Position numbers and translations under genes: made by a program
In this document: positions 15,051 through 24,026 of the stretch, in pieces
How positions within the stretch are numbered: the first letter of the stretch is position 1
How the letters are laid out: every line of letters starts with the position of its first letter
Source: Bradyrhizobium sp. ORS 285
Lineage (GTDB): Bacteria > Pseudomonadota > Alphaproteobacteria > Rhizobiales > Xanthobacteraceae
Length of the DNA stretch: 64,000 nt
NCBI RefSeq assembly: GCF_900176205.1
Contig: NZ_LT859959.1
Coordinates: 1,736,001 to 1,800,000 of the forward strand
Direction of reading: 5' to 3'
The notes under the pieces: generated by a model
What the model saw: only the letters and a program-made list of their open reading frames with translations
Told to the model about the DNA's origin: nothing
Databases searched by the model: none

Positions 15051-15545
15051 ATGCTGATGGACCCCCAGCTTGGATCCCCCTGCAACTCCGACCACGGACG
15101 CTGTCCCGAAGCGGAGACCTGCGAGGCTGGCGAGGCCCTGATGCGCCGCTGTGAGGACGCGCTGCGGCTGGCGGGCTTGCGCCCGACCCAGCAGCGCCAG
15201 CAGCTCAGCCGCATCCTGTTCGGCAATGGCAACCGTCATATCACCGCCGACGTGCTCTACGCCGAGGCGGTCGCGACTGGGATGAAGATCTCGCAGGCCA
15301 CCATCTACAACACGCTCAATCAGTTCGTGGAGCTCGGTCTGCTCAGGCAGATCGGGGTCGACGGCTCCCGGTCGTTCTTTGATACCAACACCACGGTGCA
15401 TCCGCACTTCTTCTACGAGGACGAGGGCGAGCTCGTCGACGTGCCCGATGTCGTCGCGTTCGATCAATTGCCCGAGCCGCTGCCGGGCTACGCCATGGAG
15501 CGGATCGACGTCGTCATTCACCTGCGCCGCACGCGCCAGGGCTGA
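15051..15545 (+). CDS. Irr-like Fur-family regulator
   Basis: 164 aa from ATG 15051 (15057 is an alternative). Fur/Irr winged helix with GLRPTQQR, LFGNGNRHITADVLYAEA, ATIYNTLNQFVELGLLRQI. Compared with Bradyrhizobium Irr it keeps a Cys-Pro near the N-terminus (C18-P19, possible heme regulatory motif), but the His-His-His heme site reads His-Pro-His (TVHPHFF). It is 17 bp after nifQ and upstream of the nifV regulatory region. Likely couples iron or heme status to nif or iron genes; target unknown. Confidence 0.82.
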   Translation: MLMDPQLGSPCNSDHGRCPEAETCEAGEALMRRCEDALRLAGLRPTQQRQQLSRILFGNGNRHITADVLYAEAVATGMKISQATIYNTLNQFVELGLLRQIGVDGSRSFFDTNTTVHPHFFYEDEGELVDVPDVVAFDQLPEPLPGYAMERIDVVIHLRRTRQG

Positions 15546-15606
15546 CGGCGCGGGTCCCCGCGTGGGCACATATCTCTCCATCTCCGCCACGTCCGATTCC
15601 CGACCC

Positions 15607-15622
15607 TGTTGCAAATCCGACA
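15607..15622 (+). promoter_or_regulatory. NifA site for nifV
   Basis: Perfect TGT-N10-ACA (TGTTGCAAATCCGACA), 57 bp before the sigma54 promoter. Confidence 0.82.
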
Positions 15623-15678
15623 ATCGTCGTCTTTCGAAAAGCCGTTTGCATTCAAGCAAATAGGGTGGTGCTTGGCCC

Positions 15679-15694
15679 TGGCATGGCCGTTGCT
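15679..15694 (+). promoter_or_regulatory. Sigma54 promoter of the nifV-cysE-nifW operon
   Basis: TGGCATGGCCGTTGCT: TGGCAT at -24 and TTGCT at -12 with correct spacing. Predicted start near 15706. Confidence 0.88.
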
Positions 15695-15764
15695 GAGTGA
15701 CTGACAGGCCGTGGATTGGGCGAATTGCTCTGGCGGTCGACACAGGTTGCGACGGAGCAAGTGA

Positions 15765-17015
15765 ATGCCTGACGTCTTCGGACCACGCGAGCCCAAGACT
15801 ATCAGCAGGAATGCCCGCGAGGCCGGCTCTGCGCTCGGGAGCCAGGGTCTTGGGAGTTCGACGTCCGGGAGCCCGATGCCCCGGGTCATCCTGAACGACA
15901 CCACGCTCCGCGATGGCGAGCAGGCTCCGGGCGTCGCTTTCGCCCTCAGCGAGAAGGTCGCGATTGCCCGCGCGCTGGCGCGGGCTGGCGTTCCCGAGAT
16001 CGAGGCCGGGACACCGGCGATGGGCGCGGACGAGATCTCTGCTATCAGAGCGATCGTCGAGGCCGGTCTGCCGGCGACCATCATCGGCTGGTGCCGGATG
16101 CGCGAGGCGGATGTCGATGCCGCCATCGCCGCCGGCGTATCGATGGTGAATGTCTCCATCCCGACGTCGGATGTGCAGATCGCAGCCAAGCTCGGCGGTG
16201 GCCGCAGCGTCGCGCTGGAATTGCTCAAGCGCGTCGTCAGCTATGCCAGGAGCCGGGGATTGGGCGTCGCCGTCGGCGGCGAGGATTCCTCGCGCGCGGA
16301 TGTCGGCTTCCTGGCCGAAGTGATTGCGACCGCGAAGGCGCTCGGCGCGCGGCGCTTCCGTGTCGCCGATACCCTGAGCGTGCTCGATCCCGATGCGACA
16401 TCGGCGCTGGTCGGAGCCTTGCGCGCGACGACGGACCTGGAGATCGAATTTCACGGCCACGATGATCTCGGCCTTGCCACCGCCAACACGCTCGCGGCGA
16501 TCAAGGCCGGCGCGACACATGCGTCGGTTACGGTGATCGGCCTCGGCGAACGTGCCGGCAATGCGCCGCTGGAGGAGGTGGCCGTCGCGTTGCGGCAGCT
16601 CTACCGTCGCGAGACCGGCATCGTGCTCGCCGAGCTCGATCATGTCGCTAACGTTGTCGCGGCTGCCGCGGCGCGCGCCATTCCGCTCAACAAGGCGATC
16701 GTCGGCGAGCATGTCTTCACCCACGAGTCAGGTATTCACGTCGACGGCCTGCTCAAGGATCAGCGCACCTACCAGGCGCTCGATCCCATGCTGTTCGGCC
16801 GTTCCAACCGGATCGTGATCGGCAAGCATTCCGGTCTCTCGGCGATCACGTCGCTGCTGTCCGACCTGCGTCTGCCGGCGAGCGCCGACCAGGCGCAACG
16901 CATTCTCGCGCGCGTGCGCAAGCATGCGGTCGCGCACAAGGGTCCCGTGCCGAAGGAAGCCGTTGCAGCCATCTGGCGCGAAGTCTGTGATCACCCGCAT
17001 GCGAGCTTTGCCTGA
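15765..17015 (+). CDS. nifV: NifV, homocitrate synthase
   Basis: 416 aa from ATG 15765 (GGAG upstream); family homology begins with [15 protein letters not shown], so ATG 15876 (GGGAG upstream, 379 aa) is an equally good start. Condenses acetyl-CoA with 2-oxoglutarate to homocitrate, the organic ligand of FeMo-co. DRDGEQ-type metal motif, EFHGHDDLG metal/substrate motif and [12 protein letters not shown] are present. Own nifV means the strain does not rely on plant homocitrate and can fix nitrogen free-living. First gene of a NifA/sigma54 operon. Confidence 0.95.
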   Translation: MPDVFGPREPKTISRNAREAGSALGSQGLGSSTSGSPMPRVILNDTTLRDGEQAPGVAFALSEKVAIARALARAGVPEIEAGTPAMGADEISAIRAIVEAGLPATIIGWCRMREADVDAAIAAGVSMVNVSIPTSDVQIAAKLGGGRSVALELLKRVVSYARSRGLGVAVGGEDSSRADVGFLAEVIATAKALGARRFRVADTLSVLDPDATSALVGALRATTDLEIEFHGHDDLGLATANTLAAIKAGATHASVTVIGLGERAGNAPLEEVAVALRQLYRRETGIVLAELDHVANVVAAAAARAIPLNKAIVGEHVFTHESGIHVDGLLKDQRTYQALDPMLFGRSNRIVIGKHSGLSAITSLLSDLRLPASADQAQRILARVRKHAVAHKGPVPKEAVAAIWREVCDHPHASFA

Positions 17016-17017
17016 TC

Positions 17018-17809
17018 ATGACCGACATCATCGATAGCCCAATTGCCAAGACCGTCGTCGCCGAGGCGAGCCCGCCGTCGCTGTTCCGGCTGATCCGCGA
17101 GGACATCGGCTGCGTCCGCTCGCGCGACCCGGCCGCGCGCAGCGAGATCGAGACCTTGCTGACCTATCCCGGCATCCATGCGCTGATCTGGCATCGACTC
17201 GCGCATCGTTTATGGATCAACGGCTGGCGGTTTCCGGCGCGGCTGCTGTCGTGGCTGGGCCGCTTCCTGTCGAATGTCGACATTCATCCCGGCGCCGAAA
17301 TCGGCCGTCGCTTCTTCATCGATCACGGCGCCTGCGTCGTGATCGGCGAGACCGCCGAGGTTGGCGACGACGTCACGCTGTATCATGGCGTCACGCTTGG
17401 CGGCACCTCTTGGTCGCCGGGCAAGCGGCATCCGACCTTGGAGAACGGCGTCGTCGTCGGGGCCGGCGCCAAGATCCTTGGGCCGATCACCATCGGACCG
17501 CGCACCCGGGTCGGCGCCAATTCGGTCGTCATCCAAAGCACACCGCCCGATGTCACCGTGGTCGGCATCCCTGCGAAAGTGGTGCGGCCGGAGTTCACGC
17601 ATCGCCGCACCGTCGGACGGATCGATCTGGATCATCACCTCATGCCTGATCCGGTCGGCGAGGCGCTGTCGGTGATGCTGGACCGCATCGAGTTCCTCGA
17701 AGCGCAGCTCGCGCATGTCCGCCAGAAGGTGCGCCAGGGGCCACCGCCACCAGCGCCGGTCAATGGATGCGAGGTTGATCCGACTTTGACTCAAGGAGCG
17801 AAGCAATGA
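17018..17809 (+). CDS. cysE: Serine O-acetyltransferase (CysE, nif copy, NifP)
   Basis: 263 aa. N-terminal CysE helices with DPAAR-type motif, then left-handed beta-helix hexapeptide repeats ([39 protein letters not shown], the catalytic His pair, [14 protein letters not shown]). Makes O-acetylserine for cysteine, the sulfur source for NifS and Fe-S clusters. Starts 2 bp after nifV and overlaps nifW by 4 bp. The nif-linked copy is called nifP in Azotobacter. Confidence 0.95.
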   Translation: MTDIIDSPIAKTVVAEASPPSLFRLIREDIGCVRSRDPAARSEIETLLTYPGIHALIWHRLAHRLWINGWRFPARLLSWLGRFLSNVDIHPGAEIGRRFFIDHGACVVIGETAEVGDDVTLYHGVTLGGTSWSPGKRHPTLENGVVVGAGAKILGPITIGPRTRVGANSVVIQSTPPDVTVVGIPAKVVRPEFTHRRTVGRIDLDHHLMPDPVGEALSVMLDRIEFLEAQLAHVRQKVRQGPPPPAPVNGCEVDPTLTQGAKQ

Positions 17810-18144
17810 CTGCGGCAATACCGAATGTGCTCGAGCAACTGAAGCAGACGTCAGCGGCCGAAGAGTTCTTCAAGCTGCTCGGCGTCGACTACGATCCCAA
17901 GGTCCTCAACGTCTGCCGTCTGCACATTCTCAGGCGGATGGGTCAGTACCTCGTGAGCGAGGATTTCTCGGAGGTCTCCAATGAGGAGATCGCAACCCGC
18001 TGCAAATCCTTCCTGGAGCAGGCCTATCAGGATTTTGTGGTGTCGACGCCTCTCGACCGGCGCGTCTTCAAGGTGCTCAAGGAAGCCGTTGCGCCGCCGA
18101 AGCCCGCGCCAAAACCCTTCGTGTCGCTGACGACGCTGAAGTAA
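17806..18144 (+). CDS. nifW: NifW, nitrogenase stabilising/protective protein
   Basis: 112 aa with the NifW pattern [34 protein letters not shown] and [12 protein letters not shown]. NifW associates with the MoFe protein and helps maturation or O2 protection. Overlaps the cysE stop (ATGA) and ends before a clear terminator. Confidence 0.96.
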   Translation: MTAAIPNVLEQLKQTSAAEEFFKLLGVDYDPKVLNVCRLHILRRMGQYLVSEDFSEVSNEEIATRCKSFLEQAYQDFVVSTPLDRRVFKVLKEAVAPPKPAPKPFVSLTTLK

Positions 18145-18170
18145 CAGACGAACTCATCACGATATCCGCA

Positions 18171-18204
18171 AGCGCCGCCGGTCCTGCCGGCGGCGCTGTT
18201 GTTT
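18171..18204 (+). terminator. Terminator after nifW
   Basis: A perfect 11-bp GC-rich stem (18171-18181 with 18187-18197, loop TCCTG) followed by GTTGTTT. Confidence 0.78.
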
Positions 18205-18231
18205 GTGAGCGAGCGCAGCGAAATGACGTCC

Positions 18232-18247
18232 TGTCGTATTCCCGACG
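18232..18247 (+). promoter_or_regulatory. Degenerate NifA site before fixA
   Basis: TGT-N10-ACG (TGTCGTATTCCCGACG), one mismatch to the NifA consensus, about 105 bp before the -24 element. No perfect site is present in this gap. Confidence 0.5.
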
Positions 18248-18351
18248 CGTGCTGCTTGCGACGTGTCGGACCTCTGCATGAACTCTCAGCAGAATTTCAG
18301 GTGCCTCCGTCAAGGCGTTGAATCGACGACGATATTCATCGCACTCGAAAC

Positions 18352-18367
18352 TGGTACGACAATTGCT
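18352..18367 (+). promoter_or_regulatory. Sigma54 promoter of fixABCX
   Basis: TGGTACGACAATTGCT matches the -24/-12 consensus with one change in the -24 box. Predicted start near 18379. Confidence 0.88.
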
Positions 18368-18403
18368 GTCCTCATCGCAGGACCACACACCCGGAGAGAT
18401 CGC

Positions 18404-19249
18404 ATGCATATCGTCGTCTGCATCAAGCAGGTCCCGGACTCCGCGCAGATCCGCGTTCATCCGGTCACCAACACCATCATGCGCCAGGGTGTACCGACCA
18501 TCATCAATCCCTACGATCTGTTTGCGCTCGAAGCCGCACTGCAGCTGCGGGACAAGTTCGGCGGCGAAGTGACGGTACTGACCATGGGGCCGCCGTCGGC
18601 CGAGGACTCGCTGCGCCGCGCGCTGACCTACGGCGCCGATCGCGCCGTGCTGCTGACGGATCGCTTCTTCGCCGGCGCCGACACGCTGGCGACGACCTAC
18701 GCGCTGGCAACCGCCATCCGCAAGATCAGCGACACCTTCGGTGCGCCCGATATCGTATTCACCGGCAAGCAGACCATCGATGGCGACACCGCCCAGGTCG
18801 GTCCTGGTATCGCCAAGCGGCTCGGGCTGCTGCAACTCACCTATGTTGCGAAGATCAATGAGGTCGACCCGGCTGCGCGCACCATCGAAGCCGAGCGGCG
18901 GTCGGAAGGCGGCGTGCAGGTGCTCAAGACCAGGCTTCCCTGTCTGGTCACGATGCTCGAGGCGACCAACGAGATCCGCCGCGGCGCCATGGCGGACGCG
19001 CTGCGCGCCGCGCGGGCGCAGATCGTCACCTGGAGCGCCAAGGACGCTGGCGTCGAGGACATCTCGAAGTGCGGCCTGAAAGGTTCGCCGACCATCGTCA
19101 AGCGCGTGTTCGCGCCGTCGGCACGGGCGGAGAAGGCGGTCTTCGTCGATTTCGCCAATCGCCCGCCGGCCGAGGCGCTGATCGAGGAGCTGTTCAAGCG
19201 CCAGCCGAAGCTGGAAGCCGAGCTGGTCTCGTCGGCGCACGGCTTCTGA
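18404..19249 (+). CDS. fixA: FixA, electron-transfer flavoprotein beta subunit
   Basis: 281 aa from the ATG at 18404 (GGAGAGA upstream). ETF-beta sequence throughout: VVCIKQVPDSAQIRVHP, GKQTIDGDTAQVGP, RLPCLVTMLEATNEIR. With FixB, C and X it forms the electron-bifurcating complex that oxidises NADH, reduces quinone and gives low-potential electrons to ferredoxin/flavodoxin for nitrogenase. First gene of fixABCX. Confidence 0.97.
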   Translation: MHIVVCIKQVPDSAQIRVHPVTNTIMRQGVPTIINPYDLFALEAALQLRDKFGGEVTVLTMGPPSAEDSLRRALTYGADRAVLLTDRFFAGADTLATTYALATAIRKISDTFGAPDIVFTGKQTIDGDTAQVGPGIAKRLGLLQLTYVAKINEVDPAARTIEAERRSEGGVQVLKTRLPCLVTMLEATNEIRRGAMADALRAARAQIVTWSAKDAGVEDISKCGLKGSPTIVKRVFAPSARAEKAVFVDFANRPPAEALIEELFKRQPKLEAELVSSAHGF

Positions 19250-19303
19250 CTTCATCATCGGTTTCAGACCTCGGGCTTCTTTCGGATCAACGGGACGACG
19301 ACC

Positions 19304-20410
19304 ATGAGCGAACCCACCAAAGCACCGCCTGCCGCCGCCGGTCGCGCCGCGACCAAGAAGGAGCTGCCGGAGCATTTCAAGGCCTACAAGCACGTCTGGG
19401 TGTTCATCGAGCAGGAGCGCGGGCAGGTTCATCCCGTGTCCTGGGAGCTGATGGGAGCGGGCCGCGAGCTCGCTGACAAGCTGAAGGTCGACCTCGCGGC
19501 CGTCGTGATCGGACCGCCGGGAGAGGCGGTACAGCATGCCGCCGCCGAGTCGTTCTGCTATGGCGCCGATCTCGCTTATATCGTCGCCGATGAGGTCCTC
19601 ACCGACTATCGCAATGAGGCTTACACCAAGGCGCTGACGGATACGGTCAACACCTTCAAGCCGGAGATCCTGCTGCTCGGCGCCACCACGCTCGGCCGCG
19701 ACCTCGCTGGATCGGTGGCGACCACGCTGCTGACGGGTCTGACCGCCGACTGCACCGCCCTGGACGTCGATACAGACGGCTCGCTGGCGGCAACGCGGCC
19801 AACCTTCGGTGGCTCGTTGCTGTGCACGATCTACACCTTGAACTACCGGCCGCAGATGGCGACCGTGCGCCCGCGCGTGATGCCGATGCCGGAGCGCATC
19901 GAGAAGCCGGCGACCCGGATCATCGAGCACAAGCTCGGCATGGTCGAGGACGACATCGTCACCAAGGTGCTGTCCTTCATTCCGGACCGCGACTCCGCCA
20001 AGTCCAATCTCGCTTATGCCGACATCGTCGTCGCTGGCGGCCTGGGCTTGGGCTCGCCGGAGAACTTCCAACTGGTCAAGGGGCTCGCTGCCGTGCTCGG
20101 CGCCGAGTTCGGCTGCTCGCGGCCGCTCGTGCAGAAGGGCTGGGTGACGTCGGACCGCCAAATCGGGCAGACCGGCAAGACCATTCGTCCCAAGCTCTAC
20201 ATCGCCGCCGGCATCTCCGGCGCGATCCAGCATCGGGTGGGCGTCGAGGGCGCCGACCTGATCGTCGCCATCAACACCGACAAGAACGCGCCGATCTTCG
20301 ACTTCGCGCATGTCGGCATCGTCACCGACGCGATCCGGCTGCTGCCGGCGCTGACCGAGGCATTCCGCGCACGTCTCTCGCCGCATTCGCGCGACCGTAT
20401 CGCAAGCTAG
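19304..20410 (+). CDS. fixB: FixB, electron-transfer flavoprotein alpha subunit
   Basis: 368 aa. N-terminal ETF domain ([21 protein letters not shown]) and C-terminal FAD domain with [41 protein letters not shown] and [16 protein letters not shown]. Partner of FixA in the bifurcating complex. 54 bp after fixA. Confidence 0.97.
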   Translation: MSEPTKAPPAAAGRAATKKELPEHFKAYKHVWVFIEQERGQVHPVSWELMGAGRELADKLKVDLAAVVIGPPGEAVQHAAAESFCYGADLAYIVADEVLTDYRNEAYTKALTDTVNTFKPEILLLGATTLGRDLAGSVATTLLTGLTADCTALDVDTDGSLAATRPTFGGSLLCTIYTLNYRPQMATVRPRVMPMPERIEKPATRIIEHKLGMVEDDIVTKVLSFIPDRDSAKSNLAYADIVVAGGLGLGSPENFQLVKGLAAVLGAEFGCSRPLVQKGWVTSDRQIGQTGKTIRPKLYIAAGISGAIQHRVGVEGADLIVAINTDKNAPIFDFAHVGIVTDAIRLLPALTEAFRARLSPHSRDRIAS

Positions 20411-20429
20411 GCACCAGAGGAGCAGGGCA

Positions 20430-21737
20430 ATGATCGAGGAACGTTTCGACGCGATCGTGGTGGGCGCCGGCATGGCCGGCAACGCGGCTGCGCTGACCAT
20501 GGCCAAGCGCGGCATGAAGGTGCTGCAACTCGAGCGCGGCGAGTATTCCGGCTCGAAGAACGTGCAGGGCGCGATCCTTTACGCCGACATGCTGGAGAAG
20601 CTGATCCCGGACTTCCGCGAGGAAGCCCCGCTGGAGCGGCACCTGGTCGAACAGAGGTTCTGGATGCTGGACGACAAGTCGCATGTCGGCCTGCACTACA
20701 AGTCGGACGATTTCAATGAAGAGAAGCCGAACCGCTACACCATCATCCGTGCGCAGTTCGACAAATGGTTCTCCTCCAAGGTCAAGGAAGCCGGCGCCAC
20801 GGTGCTGTGCGAGACCACGGTGACCGAGCTGGCGCAGGACGCCTATGGCAAGGTGATCGGCGTCAAGACCGACCGGCGCGACGGTGAGATCCACGCCGAT
20901 GTGGTCGTGTTGGCCGAAGGCGTCAACGGCCTGCTCGGCACCCGTGCGGGTCTGCGCGATCGGCCGAAGCCGGAAAACGTGGCGCTCGCGGTCAAGGAGA
21001 TGCACTTCCTGCCGCGCGAGACGATCGAGGCGCGCTTCAATCTGAAGGGCGACGAGGGGGCGGTGATCGAGGCCGCCGGCACGATCTCTCGCGGCATGAC
21101 CGGCATGGGCTTCATCTACTCCAACAAGGAGTGCATCTCGCTCGGCATCGGCTGCCTCGTCTCCGATTTCCAGAAGACCGGCGAGACGCCTTACGGCCTG
21201 CTCGAGCGCTTCAAGCAGCATCCGTCGGTGGCGCCGCTGATCGAGGGATCCGAGGTCAAGGAGTACTCGGCGCATCTCATTCCCGAGGGCGGCTACAACG
21301 CCATTCCGGAACTTTGCGGCGACGGCTGGGTCGTGGTCGGCGATGCCGCCCAGCTCAACAATGCGATCCATCGCGAAGGGTCGAACCTCGCGATGACCTC
21401 GGGCCGCATCGCGGCAGAGGCGATCTTCCAGGTCAAATCGCGCCGCGATCCGATGACCAAGGAGAACCTCGCGCTTTACAAGAAGATGCTGGAGGAGTCC
21501 TTCGTCATCAAGGATCTGAAGAAGTACAAGGACATGCCGGCGCTGCTGCACAACCAGTCGCAGAACTTCTTCCTGACCTATCCGCAGCTCGTCTCCAAGG
21601 CGATGCAGAACTTCGTGCGCGTCGATGGCACGCCGAAGAAGGAGAAGGAGAGCAGCACGGTGCGCTCCTTCGTCAATGCAAGGTCGTGGACGGGCCTGTT
21701 CGGCGATGCCTTCAGGTTTGCCCGCGCGTGGCGATAA
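20430..21737 (+). CDS. fixC: FixC, ETF-quinone oxidoreductase-like flavoprotein
   Basis: 435 aa. FAD Rossmann motif [19 protein letters not shown] at the N-terminus, ETF-QO-type sequence ([44 protein letters not shown]). Passes electrons from FixAB toward quinone, with FixX holding the Fe-S cluster. 19 bp after fixB. Confidence 0.97.
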   Translation: MIEERFDAIVVGAGMAGNAAALTMAKRGMKVLQLERGEYSGSKNVQGAILYADMLEKLIPDFREEAPLERHLVEQRFWMLDDKSHVGLHYKSDDFNEEKPNRYTIIRAQFDKWFSSKVKEAGATVLCETTVTELAQDAYGKVIGVKTDRRDGEIHADVVVLAEGVNGLLGTRAGLRDRPKPENVALAVKEMHFLPRETIEARFNLKGDEGAVIEAAGTISRGMTGMGFIYSNKECISLGIGCLVSDFQKTGETPYGLLERFKQHPSVAPLIEGSEVKEYSAHLIPEGGYNAIPELCGDGWVVVGDAAQLNNAIHREGSNLAMTSGRIAAEAIFQVKSRRDPMTKENLALYKKMLEESFVIKDLKKYKDMPALLHNQSQNFFLTYPQLVSKAMQNFVRVDGTPKKEKESSTVRSFVNARSWTGLFGDAFRFARAWR

Positions 21738-21779
21738 CTGGCGAATGAACCAAGCAGTCGAAGCCAAGGGAGATCAGAG

Positions 21780-22076
21780 ATGAGCACGGACGTCGCAGTG
21801 CGGGTCGAAGACAAGCTGTTCTACAATCGCTACCAGGTCGATCCCGGCCGGGCTCATATCAAGGTCCGTCCGCACACGACGCCGAGCCCGCAGCTCAAGG
21901 CGCTGCTCAAGGCCTGCCCGGCGCGCTGCTATGAGCTGAACGATTCGGGCCAGGTCGAGATCACCGTCGACGGCTGCATCGAATGCGGCACCTGCCGCGT
22001 CATCGGCGAGGCCAGCGGCGACATCGAGTGGAGCTATCCGCGCGGCGGCTATGGCGTGCTGTTCAAGTTCGGCTGA
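21780..22076 (+). CDS. fixX: FixX, ferredoxin-like subunit
   Basis: 98 aa. Cysteines C46, C50, C66, C69 and C72 (CPARC, CIECGTC) are in the FixX arrangement, and the C-terminus carries the family's [15 protein letters not shown] ending. Fe-S partner of FixC. 42 bp after fixC. An imperfect GC hairpin without a T tract lies about 22080-22126. Confidence 0.96.
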   Translation: MSTDVAVRVEDKLFYNRYQVDPGRAHIKVRPHTTPSPQLKALLKACPARCYELNDSGQVEITVDGCIECGTCRVIGEASGDIEWSYPRGGYGVLFKFG

Positions 22077-22130
22077 GATGGGGCGCGCGGCGGGATGTGC
22101 ATTCGGCTTACATGCCCCTCGCGCCAAACC

Positions 22131-22177
22131 TGTATCACGATTGATATAGGTCATTGAATTTTGGCGGCGGCTCTGCT
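22131..22177 (+). promoter_or_regulatory. Overlapping FixK/FNR-like box and sigma54-like promoter before mop
   Basis: TTGATATAGGTCAT at 22141-22154 differs from the FixK/FNR dyad (TTGAT-N4-RTCAA) at its last base, and TGGCGGCGGCTCTGCT at 22162-22177 has sigma54 spacing with a weaker -12. Both predict a start near 22188. TGT-N10-ATA at 22131-22146 is a one-mismatch NifA site but overlaps the dyad and is unusually close. Confidence 0.45.
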
Positions 22178-22221
22178 TTCATTCAGCTGCAGCAATGATG
22201 CTGCAGCGAATGGAGCAGCCC

Positions 22222-22428
22222 GTGAAGCTGAGTGCACGTAACGTTTTGCCCGGGAAAGTCATCTCGGTTGCCAAGGGCGCGACGACCGCCCACGTCAAGG
22301 TCGAGCTCGCTCCAGGACTGACCGTGTTCTCGGCGATCACCAACGAGGCGGTCGAGGAACTCGGGCTCGCGGTCGGTGATCAGGTATCGGCCGTCATCAA
22401 ATCGTCCGACGTGATGATCGGAAAATAG
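22222..22428 (+). CDS. mop: Molbindin-like Mop protein (TOBE domain)
   Basis: 68 aa from the GTG at 22222, which has GGAG 7 nt upstream and gives the family's usual KLSARNVLPGKV beginning; upstream ATGs at 22195, 22198 and 22210 are in frame but crowd the predicted transcription start. A single TOBE/Mop domain (KGATTAHVKVEL, SAITNEAVEELGL, AVIKSSDVMIG) that binds molybdate as an oligomer. Stores or buffers Mo next to the nif region; DUF2478 and modD follow. Confidence 0.88.
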   Translation: MKLSARNVLPGKVISVAKGATTAHVKVELAPGLTVFSAITNEAVEELGLAVGDQVSAVIKSSDVMIGK

Positions 22429-22456
22429 CCTGACGGCGCTGGATTGCTGCCTGCGA

Positions 22457-23020
22457 TCAGCCGACCGGCAACGGACGTGACTGCAAACCAAGCCACCATG
22501 CAGTCATGGCCGGTTGAGAGGGCGGCAGCAAAGTGCCGAGATCGCCGGTGAATGTCCGCCAATCCGCGATGCACTTCTGCGGCACGGCGGTGAGCACCGG
22601 AATCCCTGACGTGATCGCGTCGGCGAGTTCGCCGCGCAAACCGCTTCCCAAGGCTTCCTGCTTGGAGAACTTGTTGATCACGATGAGCTCGGCATGGGCA
22701 GCGATGGCGCGATGAACGGCCATGCCGGCTTCGGCGAGGCCGGCGGCATCCAGCTTGCAGGCGGTCGATCCGCTGCCGAGATCCTGGCAGATCGAGATGG
22801 TGTCGCCATTGGTGAGGTCGATGACATCCATCCCGCTCTTGCGGCCGATCTCGTCGCGCGTATTGCGCTGAACGATGCCACCGACGCGCACGCCGCGCTG
22901 CAGGAGCCCCTGGACAAACTCGTCCAGCAGGGCATCGGCATCATCGCCCGGCCCATACAGGATGGCGGCGAGGCGGGGCGGATTGAGCTCGGCCGGCTCG
23001 GAACGATCGTGCGGAGTCAT
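22457..23020 (-). CDS. DUF2478 protein, molybdenum-linked
   Basis: 187 aa. Pattern of the DUF2478 family: LAAILYGPGDDADALLDEFVQGLLQRGVRVGGIVQRN at 17-54, then ELIVINKFSKQEALGSGLRGEL, resembling a nucleotide-binding MobB/NTPase fold. These proteins are often encoded beside molybdate transport genes. Divergent from modD across a 119-bp gap and convergent with mop. Biochemical role unknown. Confidence 0.82.
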   Translation of the reverse strand: MTPHDRSEPAELNPPRLAAILYGPGDDADALLDEFVQGLLQRGVRVGGIVQRNTRDEIGRKSGMDVIDLTNGDTISICQDLGSGSTACKLDAAGLAEAGMAVHRAIAAHAELIVINKFSKQEALGSGLRGELADAITSGIPVLTAVPQKCIADWRTFTGDLGTLLPPSQPAMTAWWLGLQSRPLPVG

Positions 23021-23139
23021 GCATGGGCCTCGGATGGTGCCGCCATCCCGCGCGGTTGTCCGGCCATGCCGGTCCGGCGATCGAGGGCGATCAGCGCGCG
23101 GCAGATATATCGAGAATTCGTCCCCTACACAAAGAGGAG

Positions 23140-24015
23140 ATGTCGCGCGTGCCGACCACCGCTAGCCAGCATGAGCTGGAATCGCTGCTCCGCGACGATG
23201 TTCCCTATGGCGATCTGACCACCGAGGCCCTCGGCATCGGGACCGAGCCGGGGCAGATGCTGTTCGCCGCGCGCGACCGGATGGTGCTGGCGCTGGCTGA
23301 GGATGCCGCCGCCCTGATCGCGCTCGCCGGGGGCCGGGTCGAGCTGCTCGCGACGAGCGGAGCCGCGTTGGAGAAGGGCGCGCCGATCCTGCGGGCGGAG
23401 GGGACCGCTGCCTGCCTCCTGCGGAGCTGGAAGGTGGCGCAGACGCTGATCGAGATCTGGTCCGGCGTGGCAAGCGAGGCCGCGGCGATCGTGCGTGCCG
23501 CACGGACGGTCAGGCCCGACATCACGGTGGCCTGCACGCGCAAGAACGTGCCGGGCGTGAAGCAGTTTGCGGTGAGCGCCGTCAAGGCCGGCGGCGCCGT
23601 CATGCATCGGCTGGGCCTGTCCGAAACGCTCCTCGTCTTCCCCGAGCATCGCGCCTTTCTGGGCGAGACGCCGCTCGCGGACGTCGCCATGCGGTTGCGC
23701 CGTACCGCTCCGGAGAAGCGGCTGATCATCGAGGTCACGGGAATGGAGCAGGCTGTTGCGGCTGCAGCCGCCGGCTTTGACGCCATCCAGGCCGAGAAGT
23801 TTACCCCGGATGACATTGCGGCGCTGGTGGCCCGGATCAACGCCATGGCGACGTTGCAGGTCAGGCCGGTCATTGCCGCCGCAGGCGGCGTGAATGCGCA
23901 GAACGCCGCGGCCTATGCCGCCGCCGGCGCCGATGTGTTGGTGACCTCGGCGCCGTATCTCGCACGTCCCTGCGACGTGCAGGTGCAGATCGCCCGGGTG
24001 CTCTCACCGGACTGA
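23140..24015 (+). CDS. modD: ModD, quinolinate phosphoribosyltransferase-like Mo-locus protein
   Basis: 291 aa from ATG 23140, preceded immediately by AAAGAGGAG. NadC fold: LLRDDVPYGDLTTEALG, AWRKVAQTLIE-like segment, TRKNVPGVKQFAVSAVKAGGAVMHRLGLSE, IEVTGMEQAVAAAAAGFDAIQAEKF. ModD proteins are encoded with molybdate transport genes; the substrate is not known. No modABC genes lie in this window. Confidence 0.88.
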   Translation: MSRVPTTASQHELESLLRDDVPYGDLTTEALGIGTEPGQMLFAARDRMVLALAEDAAALIALAGGRVELLATSGAALEKGAPILRAEGTAACLLRSWKVAQTLIEIWSGVASEAAAIVRAARTVRPDITVACTRKNVPGVKQFAVSAVKAGGAVMHRLGLSETLLVFPEHRAFLGETPLADVAMRLRRTAPEKRLIIEVTGMEQAVAAAAAGFDAIQAEKFTPDDIAALVARINAMATLQVRPVIAAAGGVNAQNAAAYAAAGADVLVTSAPYLARPCDVQVQIARVLSPD

Positions 24016-24026
24016 AGGGGACGTTG

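Noticed and set aside
14868..16724. 618-codon minus-strand frame across nifQ, the Irr-like gene and nifV
   Set aside because: Antisense shadow over three sense genes and a sigma54 promoter.
18077..20515. 812-codon minus-strand frame opposite fixA/fixB
   Set aside because: Covers two well-recognised genes in the other strand and has no family features.
23021..23139. ModE-type Mo-responsive site before modD
   Set aside because: Only one GATATATCG half-like sequence near 23103; no second inverted half at the right distance.
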